Shown here piece after piece: positions 1 to 8,304 of a stretch of 50,815 nucleotides of DNA (position 1 is its first letter; each line of letters opens with the position of its first letter). Below the pieces are notes generated by a model. That model was not told where the DNA came from. It searched no databases and saw only the letters and a program-made list of their open reading frames with translations. Both the position numbers and the translations under genes were made by a program. Origin of the DNA: Bradyrhizobium sp. SRL28 (GTDB lineage Bacteria > Pseudomonadota > Alphaproteobacteria > Rhizobiales > Xanthobacteraceae); contig NZ_JAHEAG010000040.1 of NCBI RefSeq assembly GCF_018596315.1, forward strand, positions 1 to 50,815, written 5' to 3'.

Positions 1-51
1 ATCGCGGCGTGGCGTCCATGCGAGAACGTCACGCCGCCTGCCGATATGGGC

Positions 52-987
52 CTACCGGATTGCGATCGGGTTGATCATGCTCTGCACGCCACCCTTGAAG
101 CGCGGCTGGCCGAGGACAAACAGGAACTCATAAGCCTTGTCCTTCGCCAGTTCGGCGGTGTCCATGTTTTCGAGAATGTAGGTGCCGTTCATCGGCAGCA
201 GGATCTGGTGCACCTCGAAGATGTTCTTGGTCTCGAACGGGACTGCTTCGACGCCCCAGGTATCGGCGCCGACAGCGACCACACCCTTGCCGGTGAGGTA
301 TTTGGCACCCTCGACGCCAAGACCGGGTTCGCCGGCGCCAAAACGCTTGTCATCCTTGCCGATCAGGCTGAGCCAGCCGGTGTGGAAGATCACGACATCG
401 CCCTGGCGGATTTCGACGCCCTGTTTCTTCGCTACTTCCTCGATCTCCTTGGTGTTGAACGCGGTGCCTTCCTTGACCACGTCGGTACCGTAATGCGCGG
501 CCATGTCGAGCAGCACGCCGCGCGTCACCATCGGCGGGACCTTTTCGACACCGAGCTTCTTCAGACCGGTGGGATCGGCGAAGTCGGCAAGCTTGTTGCC
601 GTTGTAATAGACGTGCTCGACGCCGATATGGCCGAGGCCGTCGAGCTGGCTGCCGACGCCGACCCAGCCCTCGATGATGTCATCATTATAGGTGAGCTTG
701 CTCGGTCCGAGGCCAGGAATGCCGGCCTGACCGGGTTGCACGACGGTGATCTTGAAAGCACGCGGCGGATAGGCGGGGGTCTTGGTGTCGACGGGAATGC
801 CGAGTGCGTAGGTCTTGCCGGTCTTGACGAGCCCCGCTGCCTTCACGACGAGTTCAGGGGTCATGTAATTGGCGGCGCCGATCTCGTCGTTCGGCCCCCA
901 TTTCGATTTCGTCCAGTCCTGAGCGCTTGCCGTTCCGACCGTACCCAACAAGGCAACAGAACAGCTCAGTACGAATGCAAGGCGCAT
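52..987 (-). CDS. Exported cyclase-family (kynurenine formamidase-like) hydrolase
   Basis: A 311-residue protein with a Sec signal peptide (about residues 1-22, hydrophobic core then ASA before QDW), so it should act in the periplasm. The body matches the Cyclase superfamily (PF04199), metal-dependent hydrolases that include kynurenine formamidase. The family metal site is represented by GSQLDGLGHIG at about residues 112-122, a variant of the classical HxGTHxDxPxH motif in which Asp and the second His are kept but the leading His-x-Gly-Thr-His is not; this is seen in a bacterial subgroup of the family. The start is supported by a strong Shine-Dalgarno GGGAGGG seven bases upstream of the ATG. 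The true substrate cannot be told from sequence. It is monocistronic here as far as visible, facing away from the next gene. Confidence 0.85.
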   Translation of the reverse strand: MRLAFVLSCSVALLGTVGTASAQDWTKSKWGPNDEIGAANYMTPELVVKAAGLVKTGKTYALGIPVDTKTPAYPPRAFKITVVQPGQAGIPGLGPSKLTYNDDIIEGWVGVGSQLDGLGHIGVEHVYYNGNKLADFADPTGLKKLGVEKVPPMVTRGVLLDMAAHYGTDVVKEGTAFNTKEIEEVAKKQGVEIRQGDVVIFHTGWLSLIGKDDKRFGAGEPGLGVEGAKYLTGKGVVAVGADTWGVEAVPFETKNIFEVHQILLPMNGTYILENMDTAELAKDKAYEFLFVLGQPRFKGGVQSMINPIAIR

Positions 988-1193
988 CGCAGTCCCTCCC
1001 AGATTGACGTTATGGTTTTTGGTAACTAGCGGCTCATACTAACGTAGTAGTGTGGGGCGGCTAGAAGTTTTTTTAATGCCGGCGTTCGCGTTGCGATCGA
1101 ACACCGCGAAGCCGCAAGCGCGGCGCGGCAATTTGATTTGTTGCAAGATTGAGGCGGCGAAATTTCGCGCAACGGAAGGCGTGGGGCAGTTCA

Positions 1194-1367
1194 ATGGATG
1201 CGCTTAGCCTGTTCGGCCTGTTCGCGGTGACCGCGATGCTCGTGGCATACGCGCTGGAAGATCGCAGCCACTGGTTCATCTTCGTCTTTGCGGCCGCCTG
1301 CGCGCTAGGTTCAATTTACGGATTTCTGCAGGGGGCCTGGCCGTTCGGACTGGTCGAGGCGATCTGA
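1194..1367 (+). CDS. Small two-segment membrane protein (57 aa), unknown function
   Basis: A short gene starting at the ATG at 1194; an earlier in-frame ATG at 1149 gives an arginine-rich extension that does not look like protein. The product begins MDALSLFGLFAVTAMLVAYA and is made of two hydrophobic stretches (about residues 4-20 and 27-45) separated by a short charged loop EDRSHW, so an inner-membrane hairpin is likely. I recognise no domain. Small proteins of this kind are frequent in Bradyrhizobium. It is alone between the cyclase gene and the DUF1963 gene. Confidence 0.6.
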   Translation: MDALSLFGLFAVTAMLVAYALEDRSHWFIFVFAAACALGSIYGFLQGAWPFGLVEAI

Positions 1368-1480
1368 GCCATTGTTGCGCTGCGGCGCTGGAGCGTCAGG
1401 CGGCGGCTGATTGCATAGCTCGCCCGCGTCATGCCGCAACCCCGGCGTCGTTGAATGCCGCTGCCCCCAAGAGCCTGGCA

Positions 1481-2584
1481 TCAGTAGCACTGCATGATCA
1501 CACGCGCCTCTTCAAAGCGCCGCGCGCGCAAGGCGTCCCGATGGATCCAGACATAGAGGTTGCCCACATCACCCCACATCATGCCGGCACGATCGTCGGA
1601 TGCGATTTGCATCAGCAGCAGCCAATTCGCCGCGTCGGATTTCAACCGCTCGGCCGCCTCATCCCACGCGTTGAGGTCGAATCCCTTGGTGACGAGCGCG
1701 CATTCGATTCGCATGTCGCCCTGAATCTTGAGCGGATGCCCACCGAAGCGGTGATCATGACCGTCCCGGGTGACCTCGTACCACCAGGCTTGCACGGTCC
1801 TCTCCGGCTTGGCTTTGATCTCGGCATTCCATTCGGGGGAGCCGAAATAGGGTGGCCACATGCCGGCATGAAGCACGCACCGCTGCGGCCGGAAGCCGGC
1901 GGTCTGCTTGTGAGCCAATAATTCGGCCGGCGGGCTTGCCCGCTTTAACGAACCGACGGGCGTCAAATCATGGATCAGCCGGGCGCCCGTGATATCTGCC
2001 GGTCTATCGCCCGCGGGCCGATGGCCGGTGTCATAAAAAAGCAAAAGCCGTCCCTCGCGCGGGATGTCCGGATCGACGGGTCCCGTAAACCAGACGTCGG
2101 CCAGGTTGACCTGTGCGATGAACCCGAGCGGCGCCGGCTCCCTGGTCCGTCGTGCATTCTCGACCAGAAAATCGAAATGAGAGCTGCCGTAATCGACCTC
2201 TGTGGATTCGGCCGCGAAGGGCTCGAGCTCGTCGGGCGGAAACAACTTCCGAAAGTCGAGCGTTTCGGCCCGAACAGCGGCCATGTCTTGCGAGTTGAAG
2301 AGGTCTGCGCCAGCCTGCGCCGCTTCGACCCGCCGCTCATGATCGGGATATGGCGGACGCCAGGGCCATGGCATCGTGGCCGGAAGGTCTGGCGTTCCTC
2401 CTATCTTGGTCGCGCCCAAAGCGATCTCGGTTTCGTCGCCGACTGGTGCGGTTTCGAGCCAGATGTACGGCTTCGAACTCTCCGCCAGGACCATCGCGTC
2501 AGCGACACGAACCCCCGCCGCGCGCAACGAGCTATCGATCTCGGCGGCGGTCTTGAATAGCTTTCGCATCACAGCTCTCACCAT
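1481..2584 (-). CDS. DUF1963 / YwqG-family protein
   Basis: A 367-residue soluble protein with no signal peptide or membrane segment. The N-terminal third carries KIGGTPDLPATMPWP, the typical signature of DUF1963 (YwqG-like) proteins, followed by the expected GFIAQVNLADV and GRLLLFYD segments of the same fold. Biochemical function of the family is unknown. Two starts are possible: the ATG at 2584 or the ATG five codons later (MRKLFKTAAEI); neither has a convincing ribosome site, so the longer form is given. The C-terminus ends in VIMQCY. The gene stands alone between a mini membrane protein and a LysR regulator transcribed in the same direction. Confidence 0.75.
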   Translation of the reverse strand: MVRAVMRKLFKTAAEIDSSLRAAGVRVADAMVLAESSKPYIWLETAPVGDETEIALGATKIGGTPDLPATMPWPWRPPYPDHERRVEAAQAGADLFNSQDMAAVRAETLDFRKLFPPDELEPFAAESTEVDYGSSHFDFLVENARRTREPAPLGFIAQVNLADVWFTGPVDPDIPREGRLLLFYDTGHRPAGDRPADITGARLIHDLTPVGSLKRASPPAELLAHKQTAGFRPQRCVLHAGMWPPYFGSPEWNAEIKAKPERTVQAWWYEVTRDGHDHRFGGHPLKIQGDMRIECALVTKGFDLNAWDEAAERLKSDAANWLLLMQIASDDRAGMMWGDVGNLYVWIHRDALRARRFEEARVIMQCY

Positions 2585-2659
2585 ATCTTGGGCGCTCTCG
2601 TGAGACGGTAGACGACGGAGCGAGGGACTTGGTTCGATCAGTACTGCGGCGCTGGTATG

Positions 2660-3541
2660 TCAGGCGGCGATAACCTCGCCATGGTCGCTCAGGCAGGACG
2701 CAAAACCCTGTAGCGCGCTGTACTGGTGGGCCGTGCGGCGGGTGATGAAGAGCGTCTCAACCCTGGACTGCGCCGGGCTCAGCGTGTGGATGCTCACCGT
2801 GTCATTCCGCCCGACCACGGCGCGCGGCAGCAGCGTCACGCCCATGTCGGCGGCGACGCAGCCGATCATGCCGTCGAGCGTGCCGAGCTCGAACCGCGCG
2901 GAAGACGGCCAGCCGAATTCCGTGAAGACCTGTTCGAGCCGTTGTCGGTAGGTGCAGCCGGTACGAAACACCAGCGCGGTCGGTCCGGACTCCGGCGTGC
3001 CCGCACGCAAAGCGGCAAGGCTTGGCCATCGCCGCGCGGTGACCAGGACCAGTTCTTCGCGGAAAGCGACTGTCGCGTCGAGTTCGGCATGCTCGATCGG
3101 GCCTGCAACGAACGCGCCGTCAAACGTACCGTTGAGCACACCCGCCACCAGTTCGGCCGTCGTCGACGTCCGCAAGCTCAATCGCACCTGCGGGAAGCGG
3201 CGATGGAATTCGGCGAGCAATGAGGGCAGGCGAACGGCTGCTGTGGTCTCCATCGACCCGATGGCGAGCGGTCCCTTCGGTTCGCCATCGTCACGCGCCG
3301 CCAGCAGTGCCTCGCGCGACAGCGCCGCCATCCGCTGCGCATAGGGCAACAGCCGACGGCCGGCGCCGGTCAGCGTCATGCCGCGGCTGTGACGTTCGAA
3401 CAGCGCGGTGCCGATCTCGGCCTCCAGCGCCTTGACCCGTTGGGTGACGTTGGACTGCACGGTGTTGAGTTCGTCCGCGGCGCGGGTGATGCCGCCCAAC
3501 CGGGCAACCGTCGAAAAGGTCAGGAGATCGCTCAATTCCAT
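2660..3541 (-). CDS. LysR-family transcriptional regulator
   Basis: A 293-residue LysR-type regulator. Residues 1-60 form the winged helix-turn-helix (MELSDLLTFSTVARLGG, then AADELNTVQSNVTQRVKALE), and the rest is the periplasmic-binding-protein-like effector domain starting near PKGPLAIGSMETTAA. The start at MELSDLL matches usual LysR length; a longer reading from 3706 would run through the operator-like repeats of the divergent promoter. It is divergent from two nitronate monooxygenase genes, the classical layout for a LysR protein controlling its neighbours, so I infer that it regulates them, possibly in response to a nitro compound. Effector unknown. Confidence 0.9.
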   Translation of the reverse strand: MELSDLLTFSTVARLGGITRAADELNTVQSNVTQRVKALEAEIGTALFERHSRGMTLTGAGRRLLPYAQRMAALSREALLAARDDGEPKGPLAIGSMETTAAVRLPSLLAEFHRRFPQVRLSLRTSTTAELVAGVLNGTFDGAFVAGPIEHAELDATVAFREELVLVTARRWPSLAALRAGTPESGPTALVFRTGCTYRQRLEQVFTEFGWPSSARFELGTLDGMIGCVAADMGVTLLPRAVVGRNDTVSIHTLSPAQSRVETLFITRRTAHQYSALQGFASCLSDHGEVIAA

Positions 3542-3574
3542 GGAGGAGACCGTTTCATTTTTGAGATGATAGCG

Positions 3575-3615
3575 TTCTCTAGTATTCATTTTTAGAGAAT
3601 GGTAGTTCGCTCTAA
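3575..3615. promoter_or_regulatory. LysR-type operator: two overlapping inverted repeats
   Basis: The region between the LysR gene and the nitronate monooxygenase gene has TTCTCTA at 3575-3581 and its exact complement TAGAGAA at 3593-3599, separated by 11 bases, the usual geometry of a LysR recognition site. A second overlapping pair, TTAGAG at 3592-3597 and CTCTAA at 3610-3615, follows. Together they give three helically phased half-sites, as expected for a tetramer binding recognition and activation sites. Binding itself is inferred. Confidence 0.6.
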
Positions 3616-3639
3616 TGTCTGTGTCCAGATCGCAGAGAA

Positions 3640-4620
3640 ATGGACATGTCGATTTCCACGCCACTGAGCGCCCGTTTGGGCATCCAGCGTCCGATCCTGT
3701 CGGCACCGATGGATGTCATTGCTGGCGCGCGCCTCACCAAGGCTGTTAGCGCCGCCGGCGGGTTTGGGATTCTTGGCGGCGGCTACGGTGACAAGGCTTG
3801 GCTGGAGCAGGAGACAGCCAAGCTTGCTGATGTCTCCGATCCCTTCGGCGTCGGCTTCATCACCTGGAGCCTTGCGAAGCAGCCGGCGCTGCTGGACATC
3901 GCGCTTGAAGTCGGTCCACGCGCGATCATGCTTTCGTTCGGCGATCCAAAGCCTTTCGCACCGCGGATCAAATCGTCCGGCGCACTCCTGATCTGCCAGG
4001 TGCAGGACGAGGCGATGGCGCGGCAGGCGCTCGATGCTGGCGCTGACATTCTGATCGCGCAGGGAACCGAGGCCGGCGGCCACGGTGCGTCGCGCACCAC
4101 GATCGACATCGTGCCGGCGATCGTCGATCTCGCAGCCGGCCGGGTGCCGGTCGCGGCTGCCGGCGGCATCGCTGATGGCCGCGGGCTGGCGGCGATGATG
4201 ATGCTGGGCGCTTCCGGCGCGCTGCTTGGCACGCGCTTTTATGCCAGTCGGGAATGCGACGGGCCAGAGGAAGCGAAACGGCGCATCTGCGCCACGTCGA
4301 GCGGCAACAGCGTCCGCGGCATCATCTTCGATCTCTCGCGCAACAATGTCTGGCCGGCGCCGTTTACCGGCCGCTGCCTGATCAACGATCATGCCCGCCG
4401 CTGGATGGGACGCGAGGTCGAACTGCTGCAGAACGTCAAGGCGGTCGCCGCCGAATATGCGGCGGCGAAGGCCGCGGGCAATTTCGACATCGCCGCCGTC
4501 ATTGCCGGCGAGTCCGTCGGACTGATCCATGATGTCCCGCCGGCCGGCGAAATCGTTGACAGGATCGTCACCGAGGCAGAGCAGATATTGGGCGGGCGGC
4601 GTAACTCCGTCGCCGCCTGA
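3640..4620 (+). CDS. Nitronate monooxygenase family protein (first of tandem pair)
   Basis: A 326-residue FMN-dependent TIM-barrel enzyme of the nitronate monooxygenase (formerly 2-nitropropane dioxygenase) family, which oxidises alkyl nitronates such as propionate 3-nitronate to carbonyl compounds and nitrite. Visible family features are the N-terminal QRPILSAPMDVIAGARL, the flavin-binding AGADILIAQGTEAGGHG near residues 130-147 and the phosphate-binding PVAAAGGIADGRGLAA. It is soluble, with no signal. It lies divergent from a LysR gene and 34 bases before a second member of the family, so the two probably form one transcript. Some members of this family are enoyl reductases or act on other substrates, so the precise reaction is not certain. 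Confidence 0.85.
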   Translation: MDMSISTPLSARLGIQRPILSAPMDVIAGARLTKAVSAAGGFGILGGGYGDKAWLEQETAKLADVSDPFGVGFITWSLAKQPALLDIALEVGPRAIMLSFGDPKPFAPRIKSSGALLICQVQDEAMARQALDAGADILIAQGTEAGGHGASRTTIDIVPAIVDLAAGRVPVAAAGGIADGRGLAAMMMLGASGALLGTRFYASRECDGPEEAKRRICATSSGNSVRGIIFDLSRNNVWPAPFTGRCLINDHARRWMGREVELLQNVKAVAAEYAAAKAAGNFDIAAVIAGESVGLIHDVPPAGEIVDRIVTEAEQILGGRRNSVAA

Positions 4621-4654
4621 GCGCGTCCATCGTCAAAACCAAGCGAGCAGAACC

Positions 4655-5731
4655 ATGTGGCCAGACCGCCGGATCATCGACCTCTTCAAGACCGAATTTC
4701 CGATCGTGCAGGCGCCGATGGCCGGCATCATGGATGCCGAACTGGTGATCGCGGCGGCGCAGGGCGGGGCGCTGGGCTCGCTGCCATGCGCGATGATGAC
4801 GCCCGAGAAAGCGCGCGAGCAGGTCAACATCATCCGCCAGCGCGTCTCCGCGCCGGTCAACATTAACTTCTTCTGCCACACGCCGGTCGATGCCGATCCC
4901 GCGCGTGAAGCCGGCTGGAAGGCCCGGCTTGGGTCATACTACAAGGAGTTGGGCCTCGATCCCGCAGCGCCCGTCAACGCCGCGAACCGTGCGCCGTTCG
5001 ATGAAGCGATGTGCGCCGTGGTGGAAGAGCTGAAGCCGGAAGTGGTCAGCTTCCATTTCGGCCTGCCGCATCCGGCGCTGGTCAAGCGCGTCAAGGCGGC
5101 AGGCTGCATCGTGATGTCGTCGGCGACCATCGTGAAGGAAGCGATCTGGCTGGAGGAGAACGGCGCCGACGTCATCATCGCGCAAGGCGCGGAAGCCGGC
5201 GGCCATCGCGGCATGTTCCTGACCGACAACATCGCCCAGCAGCCCGGCACGTTTGCGCTGGTGCCGCAGGTGGTCGATGCGGTGAAGGTGCCTGTCATCG
5301 CAGCCGGCGGCATCGCCGACGGGCGTGGCATCGCGGCGGCGTTTGCGCTGGGCGCATCCGGCGTGCAGATCGGCAGCGCCTATCTGCGCTGCCCGGAATC
5401 GAAGGTGATTGCGTCGGTGCGCACCGCGCTGGCCCAGGCGCATGACGATTCCACCGTCATCACCAATGTCATGACCGGCCGTCCTGCGCGCGGCGTCGCC
5501 AACCGCGTCATGCGCGAGGTCGGGCCGATTTCGCCTGACGCCCCGGCGTTCCCGCACGCCGCCACCGCGCTCGGGCCGCTCAAGGCGGCGGCCGAAAAGC
5601 TCGGCAAGGTCGATTTCACCAATCTCTGGGCCGGACAAGCCGTGCGGATGGGCCGCGAGATGCCGGCGGCGGAACTGACCCGTTCGCTCGCGGGTGCCGC
5701 GCTGGCGCGGTTCGGCGCGTTGGGTGGCTAG
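4655..5731 (+). CDS. Nitronate monooxygenase family protein (second of tandem pair)
   Basis: A 358-residue member of the same FMN-dependent family as its upstream neighbour but clearly diverged from it. It shows the class I layout: FPIVQAPMAGIMDAELVIAA at the N-terminus, SFHFGLP near residue 130 whose His is the catalytic base in characterised enzymes, AEAGGHRGMF, and PVIAAGGIADGRGIAAAFAL for the FMN phosphate. The start at 4655 (MWPDRRIIDLF) is preferred; a longer reading overlaps the preceding gene and gives low-complexity sequence. The presence of the FHFG histidine makes this the more likely true nitronate monooxygenase of the pair. Probably cotranscribed with the upstream gene and controlled by the divergent LysR protein. 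Confidence 0.88.
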   Translation: MWPDRRIIDLFKTEFPIVQAPMAGIMDAELVIAAAQGGALGSLPCAMMTPEKAREQVNIIRQRVSAPVNINFFCHTPVDADPAREAGWKARLGSYYKELGLDPAAPVNAANRAPFDEAMCAVVEELKPEVVSFHFGLPHPALVKRVKAAGCIVMSSATIVKEAIWLEENGADVIIAQGAEAGGHRGMFLTDNIAQQPGTFALVPQVVDAVKVPVIAAGGIADGRGIAAAFALGASGVQIGSAYLRCPESKVIASVRTALAQAHDDSTVITNVMTGRPARGVANRVMREVGPISPDAPAFPHAATALGPLKAAAEKLGKVDFTNLWAGQAVRMGREMPAAELTRSLAGAALARFGALGG

Positions 5732-5758
5732 CCGGCGATTTGAACCGCTCTTGCGGCT

Positions 5759-5923
5759 CTAGTGCGCCGGTTCGTCGCGCCCGACTTCCAGATGCTCGGC
5801 GGCCAGCGACCGGTAGTGCGCGGCCATTTCTTTGTAATGTTGCTTCGAGATCGGATCAGTCGCGCTTTCGGCGCGACGTTCGAACATTTCCGCCTTTTCC
5901 TGCAGGATCTTAGCCTGAGACAT
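5759..5923 (-). CDS. Small charged helical protein (54 aa), unknown function
   Basis: Starts at the ATG at 5923, preceded by a very good Shine-Dalgarno AGGAGGAG; a longer reading to 5998 has none. The product MSQAKILQEKAEMFERRAES continues into KQHYKEMAAHYRSLAAEHLE and is rich in Glu, Lys, Arg and Ala, so it should be a short helical, possibly coiled-coil, cytoplasmic protein. I recognise no named family, though similar tiny proteins are common in Bradyrhizobium. A 36-codon membrane miniprotein gene lies 17 bases upstream on the same strand, and the two look like a small operon. Confidence 0.65.
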   Translation of the reverse strand: MSQAKILQEKAEMFERRAESATDPISKQHYKEMAAHYRSLAAEHLEVGRDEPAH

Positions 5924-5940
5924 GGCTCTCCTCCTGTTGG

Positions 5941-6051
5941 TCAGGTTAAGCAAGCGAGGTAGACGATCGCGACGCCGAGCACGGTCCCGATGGACCAAAG
6001 GGCAGGATCCCAGCTTTCCGAACCGGCACTGTCATTCTCGATGGTCGACAT
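5941..6051 (-). CDS. 36-residue single-span membrane miniprotein
   Basis: An ATG at 6051 opens a 36-codon frame ending in TGA at 5941-5943. The product begins MSTIENDSAGSESWDPALWS and finishes with a hydrophobic stretch IGTVLGVAIVYLACLT, the pattern of a C-terminally anchored single-span protein. A GAGAGG ribosome-binding sequence sits about eight bases upstream. The downstream gene on the same strand begins 17 bases after its stop. No homologue is known to me; the call rests on start, ribosome site, spacing and composition. Confidence 0.45.
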   Translation of the reverse strand: MSTIENDSAGSESWDPALWSIGTVLGVAIVYLACLT

Positions 6052-6242
6052 GACGCGGCCTCTCAATTGGCTAGGCCGCGACTACATTCCCTGACTGTTT
6101 CCGGACAACTACGTAAGCAAGTGAAATGGTTTCGTCAGGGCGCTTTGAGCTCAAAATCTTGTGTGCCTGGGCAAGGTCGACCTTGGGTCCGTAAAAAGCG
6201 GATATTCGGTACCCGCGAGGCCCTGGCAGCCTGTTCCCGCGG

Positions 6243-6272
6243 TTGCGGTGCAAAAGCGGCCTCTGCTATACG
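6243..6272 (+). promoter_or_regulatory. Candidate sigma-70 promoter of the gatC operon
   Basis: TTGCGG at 6243-6248 and TATACG at 6267-6272 are separated by 18 bases and lie about 35 bases before gatC, which has its own AGAGG ribosome site. This is the best housekeeping-promoter match in the 255-base gap upstream of the operon. The assignment is by eye. Confidence 0.4.
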
Positions 6273-6306
6273 GCGGATGCGAATTCTCCGTTAGAGGCCT
6301 ATATTT

Positions 6307-6594
6307 ATGTCCGTTGATGCCGCCACCGTTCGCCGCATCGCGCAGCTCGCGCGAATTGCGGTCACCGAGGCCGAGGTTCCCCATCTGCAGGGCGAACTGA
6401 ACGCCATGCTGGCTTTCGTGGAGCAGCTTTCGGAAGTGAACGTCGACGGCGTCGAACCGATGACCTCGGTGACCCCGATGGAAATGAAGAAGCGGACTGA
6501 CGTGGTCAATGACGGCGAGATCCCCGACGACATCGTCAGGAATGCGCCCGAGACGCAAAACCATTTCTTCCTGGTGCCGAAGGTTGTCGAGTAA
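6307..6594 (+). CDS. gatC: Aspartyl/glutamyl-tRNA amidotransferase subunit C
   Basis: The 95-residue GatC subunit of the GatCAB amidotransferase, which converts misacylated Glu-tRNA(Gln) and Asp-tRNA(Asn) to Gln-tRNA and Asn-tRNA. Family features are the N-terminal VRRIAQLARIAVTEAEV, the central FVEQLSEVNVDGVEPM and the C-terminal NAPETQNHFFLVPKVVE. GatC acts as a tether that stabilises the GatA-GatB complex. Length is normal. The gene leads an operon gatC, small gene, gatA, small gene, gatB with short gaps or overlaps. An AGAGG ribosome site precedes the ATG. Confidence 0.97.
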   Translation: MSVDAATVRRIAQLARIAVTEAEVPHLQGELNAMLAFVEQLSEVNVDGVEPMTSVTPMEMKKRTDVVNDGEIPDDIVRNAPETQNHFFLVPKVVE

Positions 6595-6623
6595 CCTGTA
6601 TTCTGATCGAGATCGGAAGTCCG

Positions 6624-6830
6624 ATGTGTCTGCTCTGCGACGATGAAAAGGCCTATCAGGCCTACATGAACTACCTCGACGCGATGGAGCGGCAGGGCAA
6701 GGCCGCCGATCCCGACAAGGCGATGGACGCTGTGCTCGATCAGCTCGAGGCCGCCGACAAGGCCCGCGCCAGCGATCCCGCCAACGACAAGACGCTTTCT
6801 CCCTTCTTCTGCAGCCCGATCAATAAATGA
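6624..6830 (+). CDS. Small cysteine-containing protein between gatC and gatA (68 aa)
   Basis: A 68-residue protein beginning MCLLCDDEKAYQAYMNYLDA, with a Cys-x2-Cys pair at residues 3 and 6 and a third Cys near the end (LSPFFCSPINK). The middle is acidic, alanine-rich and helical. Its last codons overlap the start of gatA by four bases (ATGA), so translation of the two is probably coupled. I know no function for it. Its position inside the amidotransferase operon suggests a link to tRNA amidation or merely shared expression; a metal-binding role for the cysteines is only a guess. Confidence 0.75.
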   Translation: MCLLCDDEKAYQAYMNYLDAMERQGKAADPDKAMDAVLDQLEAADKARASDPANDKTLSPFFCSPINK

Positions 6831-8302
6831 CCGACCTGACATCGATGACGATCGCCGAGGCCAAAGCCGGCCTCGCGAAGAAGTCTTTCACCTCGCTCGA
6901 ACTGACGGATGCGCATCTCGCCGCAATCGAAGCCGCGCGTGTGCTCAATGCCTTCATCCTGGAGACGCCGGATCAGGCCCGCGACATGGCGCGCGCGGTC
7001 GACGCGAAGATCGCCAAGGGCGAGGGCGGACCGCTCGCGGGCATTCCGCTGGGGATCAAGGATCTGTTCGCGACCAAGGATGTGCGCACCACCGCGTGCT
7101 CAAAGATCCTCGGCAATTTCGTGCCGCCTTACGAATCCACCGTGACCTCGCAGCTCTGGCGCGACGGCGCCGTGATGCTCGGCAAGCTCAACAACGACGA
7201 ATTCGCTATGGGCTCGTCGAACGAGACCTCATGCTTCGGCCCCGTGGTCAATCCGTGGCGGCGCGAAGGTTCGAACACTACGCTGGTGCCGGGTGGCTCG
7301 TCCGGCGGATCGGCGTCCGCCGTGGCGGCGCTGCTCTGCATGGGCGCGACCGCGACCGACACCGGCGGTTCGATCCGCCAGCCCGCCGCCTTCACCGCGA
7401 CCGTCGGCGTCAAGCCGACCTATGGCCGCTGCTCGCGCTGGGGCATCGTGGCCTTCGCGTCCTCGCTCGACCAGGCAGGCCCGATCGCACGGACCACGCG
7501 CGATGCCGCGATCCTGATGCGCTCGATGGCAGGGCACGATCCCAAGGACACGACCTCGGTCGATCGCGCGGTGCCGGACTACGAGGCGGCAATCGGAAAA
7601 TCCGTCAAGGGCATGAAGATCGGCATTCCGAAGGAGTACCGCCTCGACGGCATGCCGGCGGAAATCGAAAAGCTATGGAGCGAGGGTGCGGCGTGGCTGA
7701 AGGCGGCCGGCGCCGAACTGGTCGATGTATCGCTGCCGCACACCAAATACGCGCTGCCGGCCTATTACATCGTGGCGCCCGCGGAGGCCTCGTCCAACCT
7801 CGCGCGCTACGACGGCGTGCGCTACGGCCTGCGCGTGCCCGGCCGCTCGATCGGCGAATTGTATGAGAACACCCGCGCCGAAGGTTTTGGCGACGAAGTC
7901 CGCCGCCGCGTCATGATCGGCACCTATGTGTTGTCGGCCGGCTATTACGACGCCTATTACCTGCGCGCGCAAAAGGTCCGCACCCTGATCAAGAAGGATT
8001 TTGAGGACTGTTTTGCAAAAGGCATCAGCGCGATCCTGACGCCTGCGACGCCATCGGCGGCCTTCGGCGTCGGCGAAAAGGGCGGTGCCGATCCGGTCGA
8101 GATGTATCTCAACGACATTTTTACGGTGACGGTGAACATGGCGGGACTGCCCGGCATCGCCGTGCCCGCGGGCACGGACGCGCAAGGCCTGCCGCTCGGC
8201 CTGCAACTGATCGGCCGTCCGTTCGACGAAGAGACGCTGTTCTCGCTCGGCGAAGTCGTGGAGCAGGCGGCCGGCCGCTTCACGCCACAGAGGTGGTGGT
8301 AA
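6827..8302 (+). CDS. gatA: Aspartyl/glutamyl-tRNA amidotransferase subunit A
   Basis: A 491-residue amidase-signature enzyme, the glutaminase subunit of GatCAB that supplies ammonia to GatB. The Ser-cisSer-Lys triad is complete: Lys78 in IPLGIKDLF, cis-Ser158 in VPGGSSGGSAS and nucleophile Ser182 in TDTGGSIRQPAA. Length and the C-terminal MAGLPGIAVPAG segment are typical. The start overlaps the preceding 68-residue gene by four bases, and a further small gene begins three bases after its stop codon. Confidence 0.98.
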   Translation: MTDLTSMTIAEAKAGLAKKSFTSLELTDAHLAAIEAARVLNAFILETPDQARDMARAVDAKIAKGEGGPLAGIPLGIKDLFATKDVRTTACSKILGNFVPPYESTVTSQLWRDGAVMLGKLNNDEFAMGSSNETSCFGPVVNPWRREGSNTTLVPGGSSGGSASAVAALLCMGATATDTGGSIRQPAAFTATVGVKPTYGRCSRWGIVAFASSLDQAGPIARTTRDAAILMRSMAGHDPKDTTSVDRAVPDYEAAIGKSVKGMKIGIPKEYRLDGMPAEIEKLWSEGAAWLKAAGAELVDVSLPHTKYALPAYYIVAPAEASSNLARYDGVRYGLRVPGRSIGELYENTRAEGFGDEVRRRVMIGTYVLSAGYYDAYYLRAQKVRTLIKKDFEDCFAKGISAILTPATPSAAFGVGEKGGADPVEMYLNDIFTVTVNMAGLPGIAVPAGTDAQGLPLGLQLIGRPFDEETLFSLGEVVEQAAGRFTPQRWW

Positions 8303-8304
8303 CG

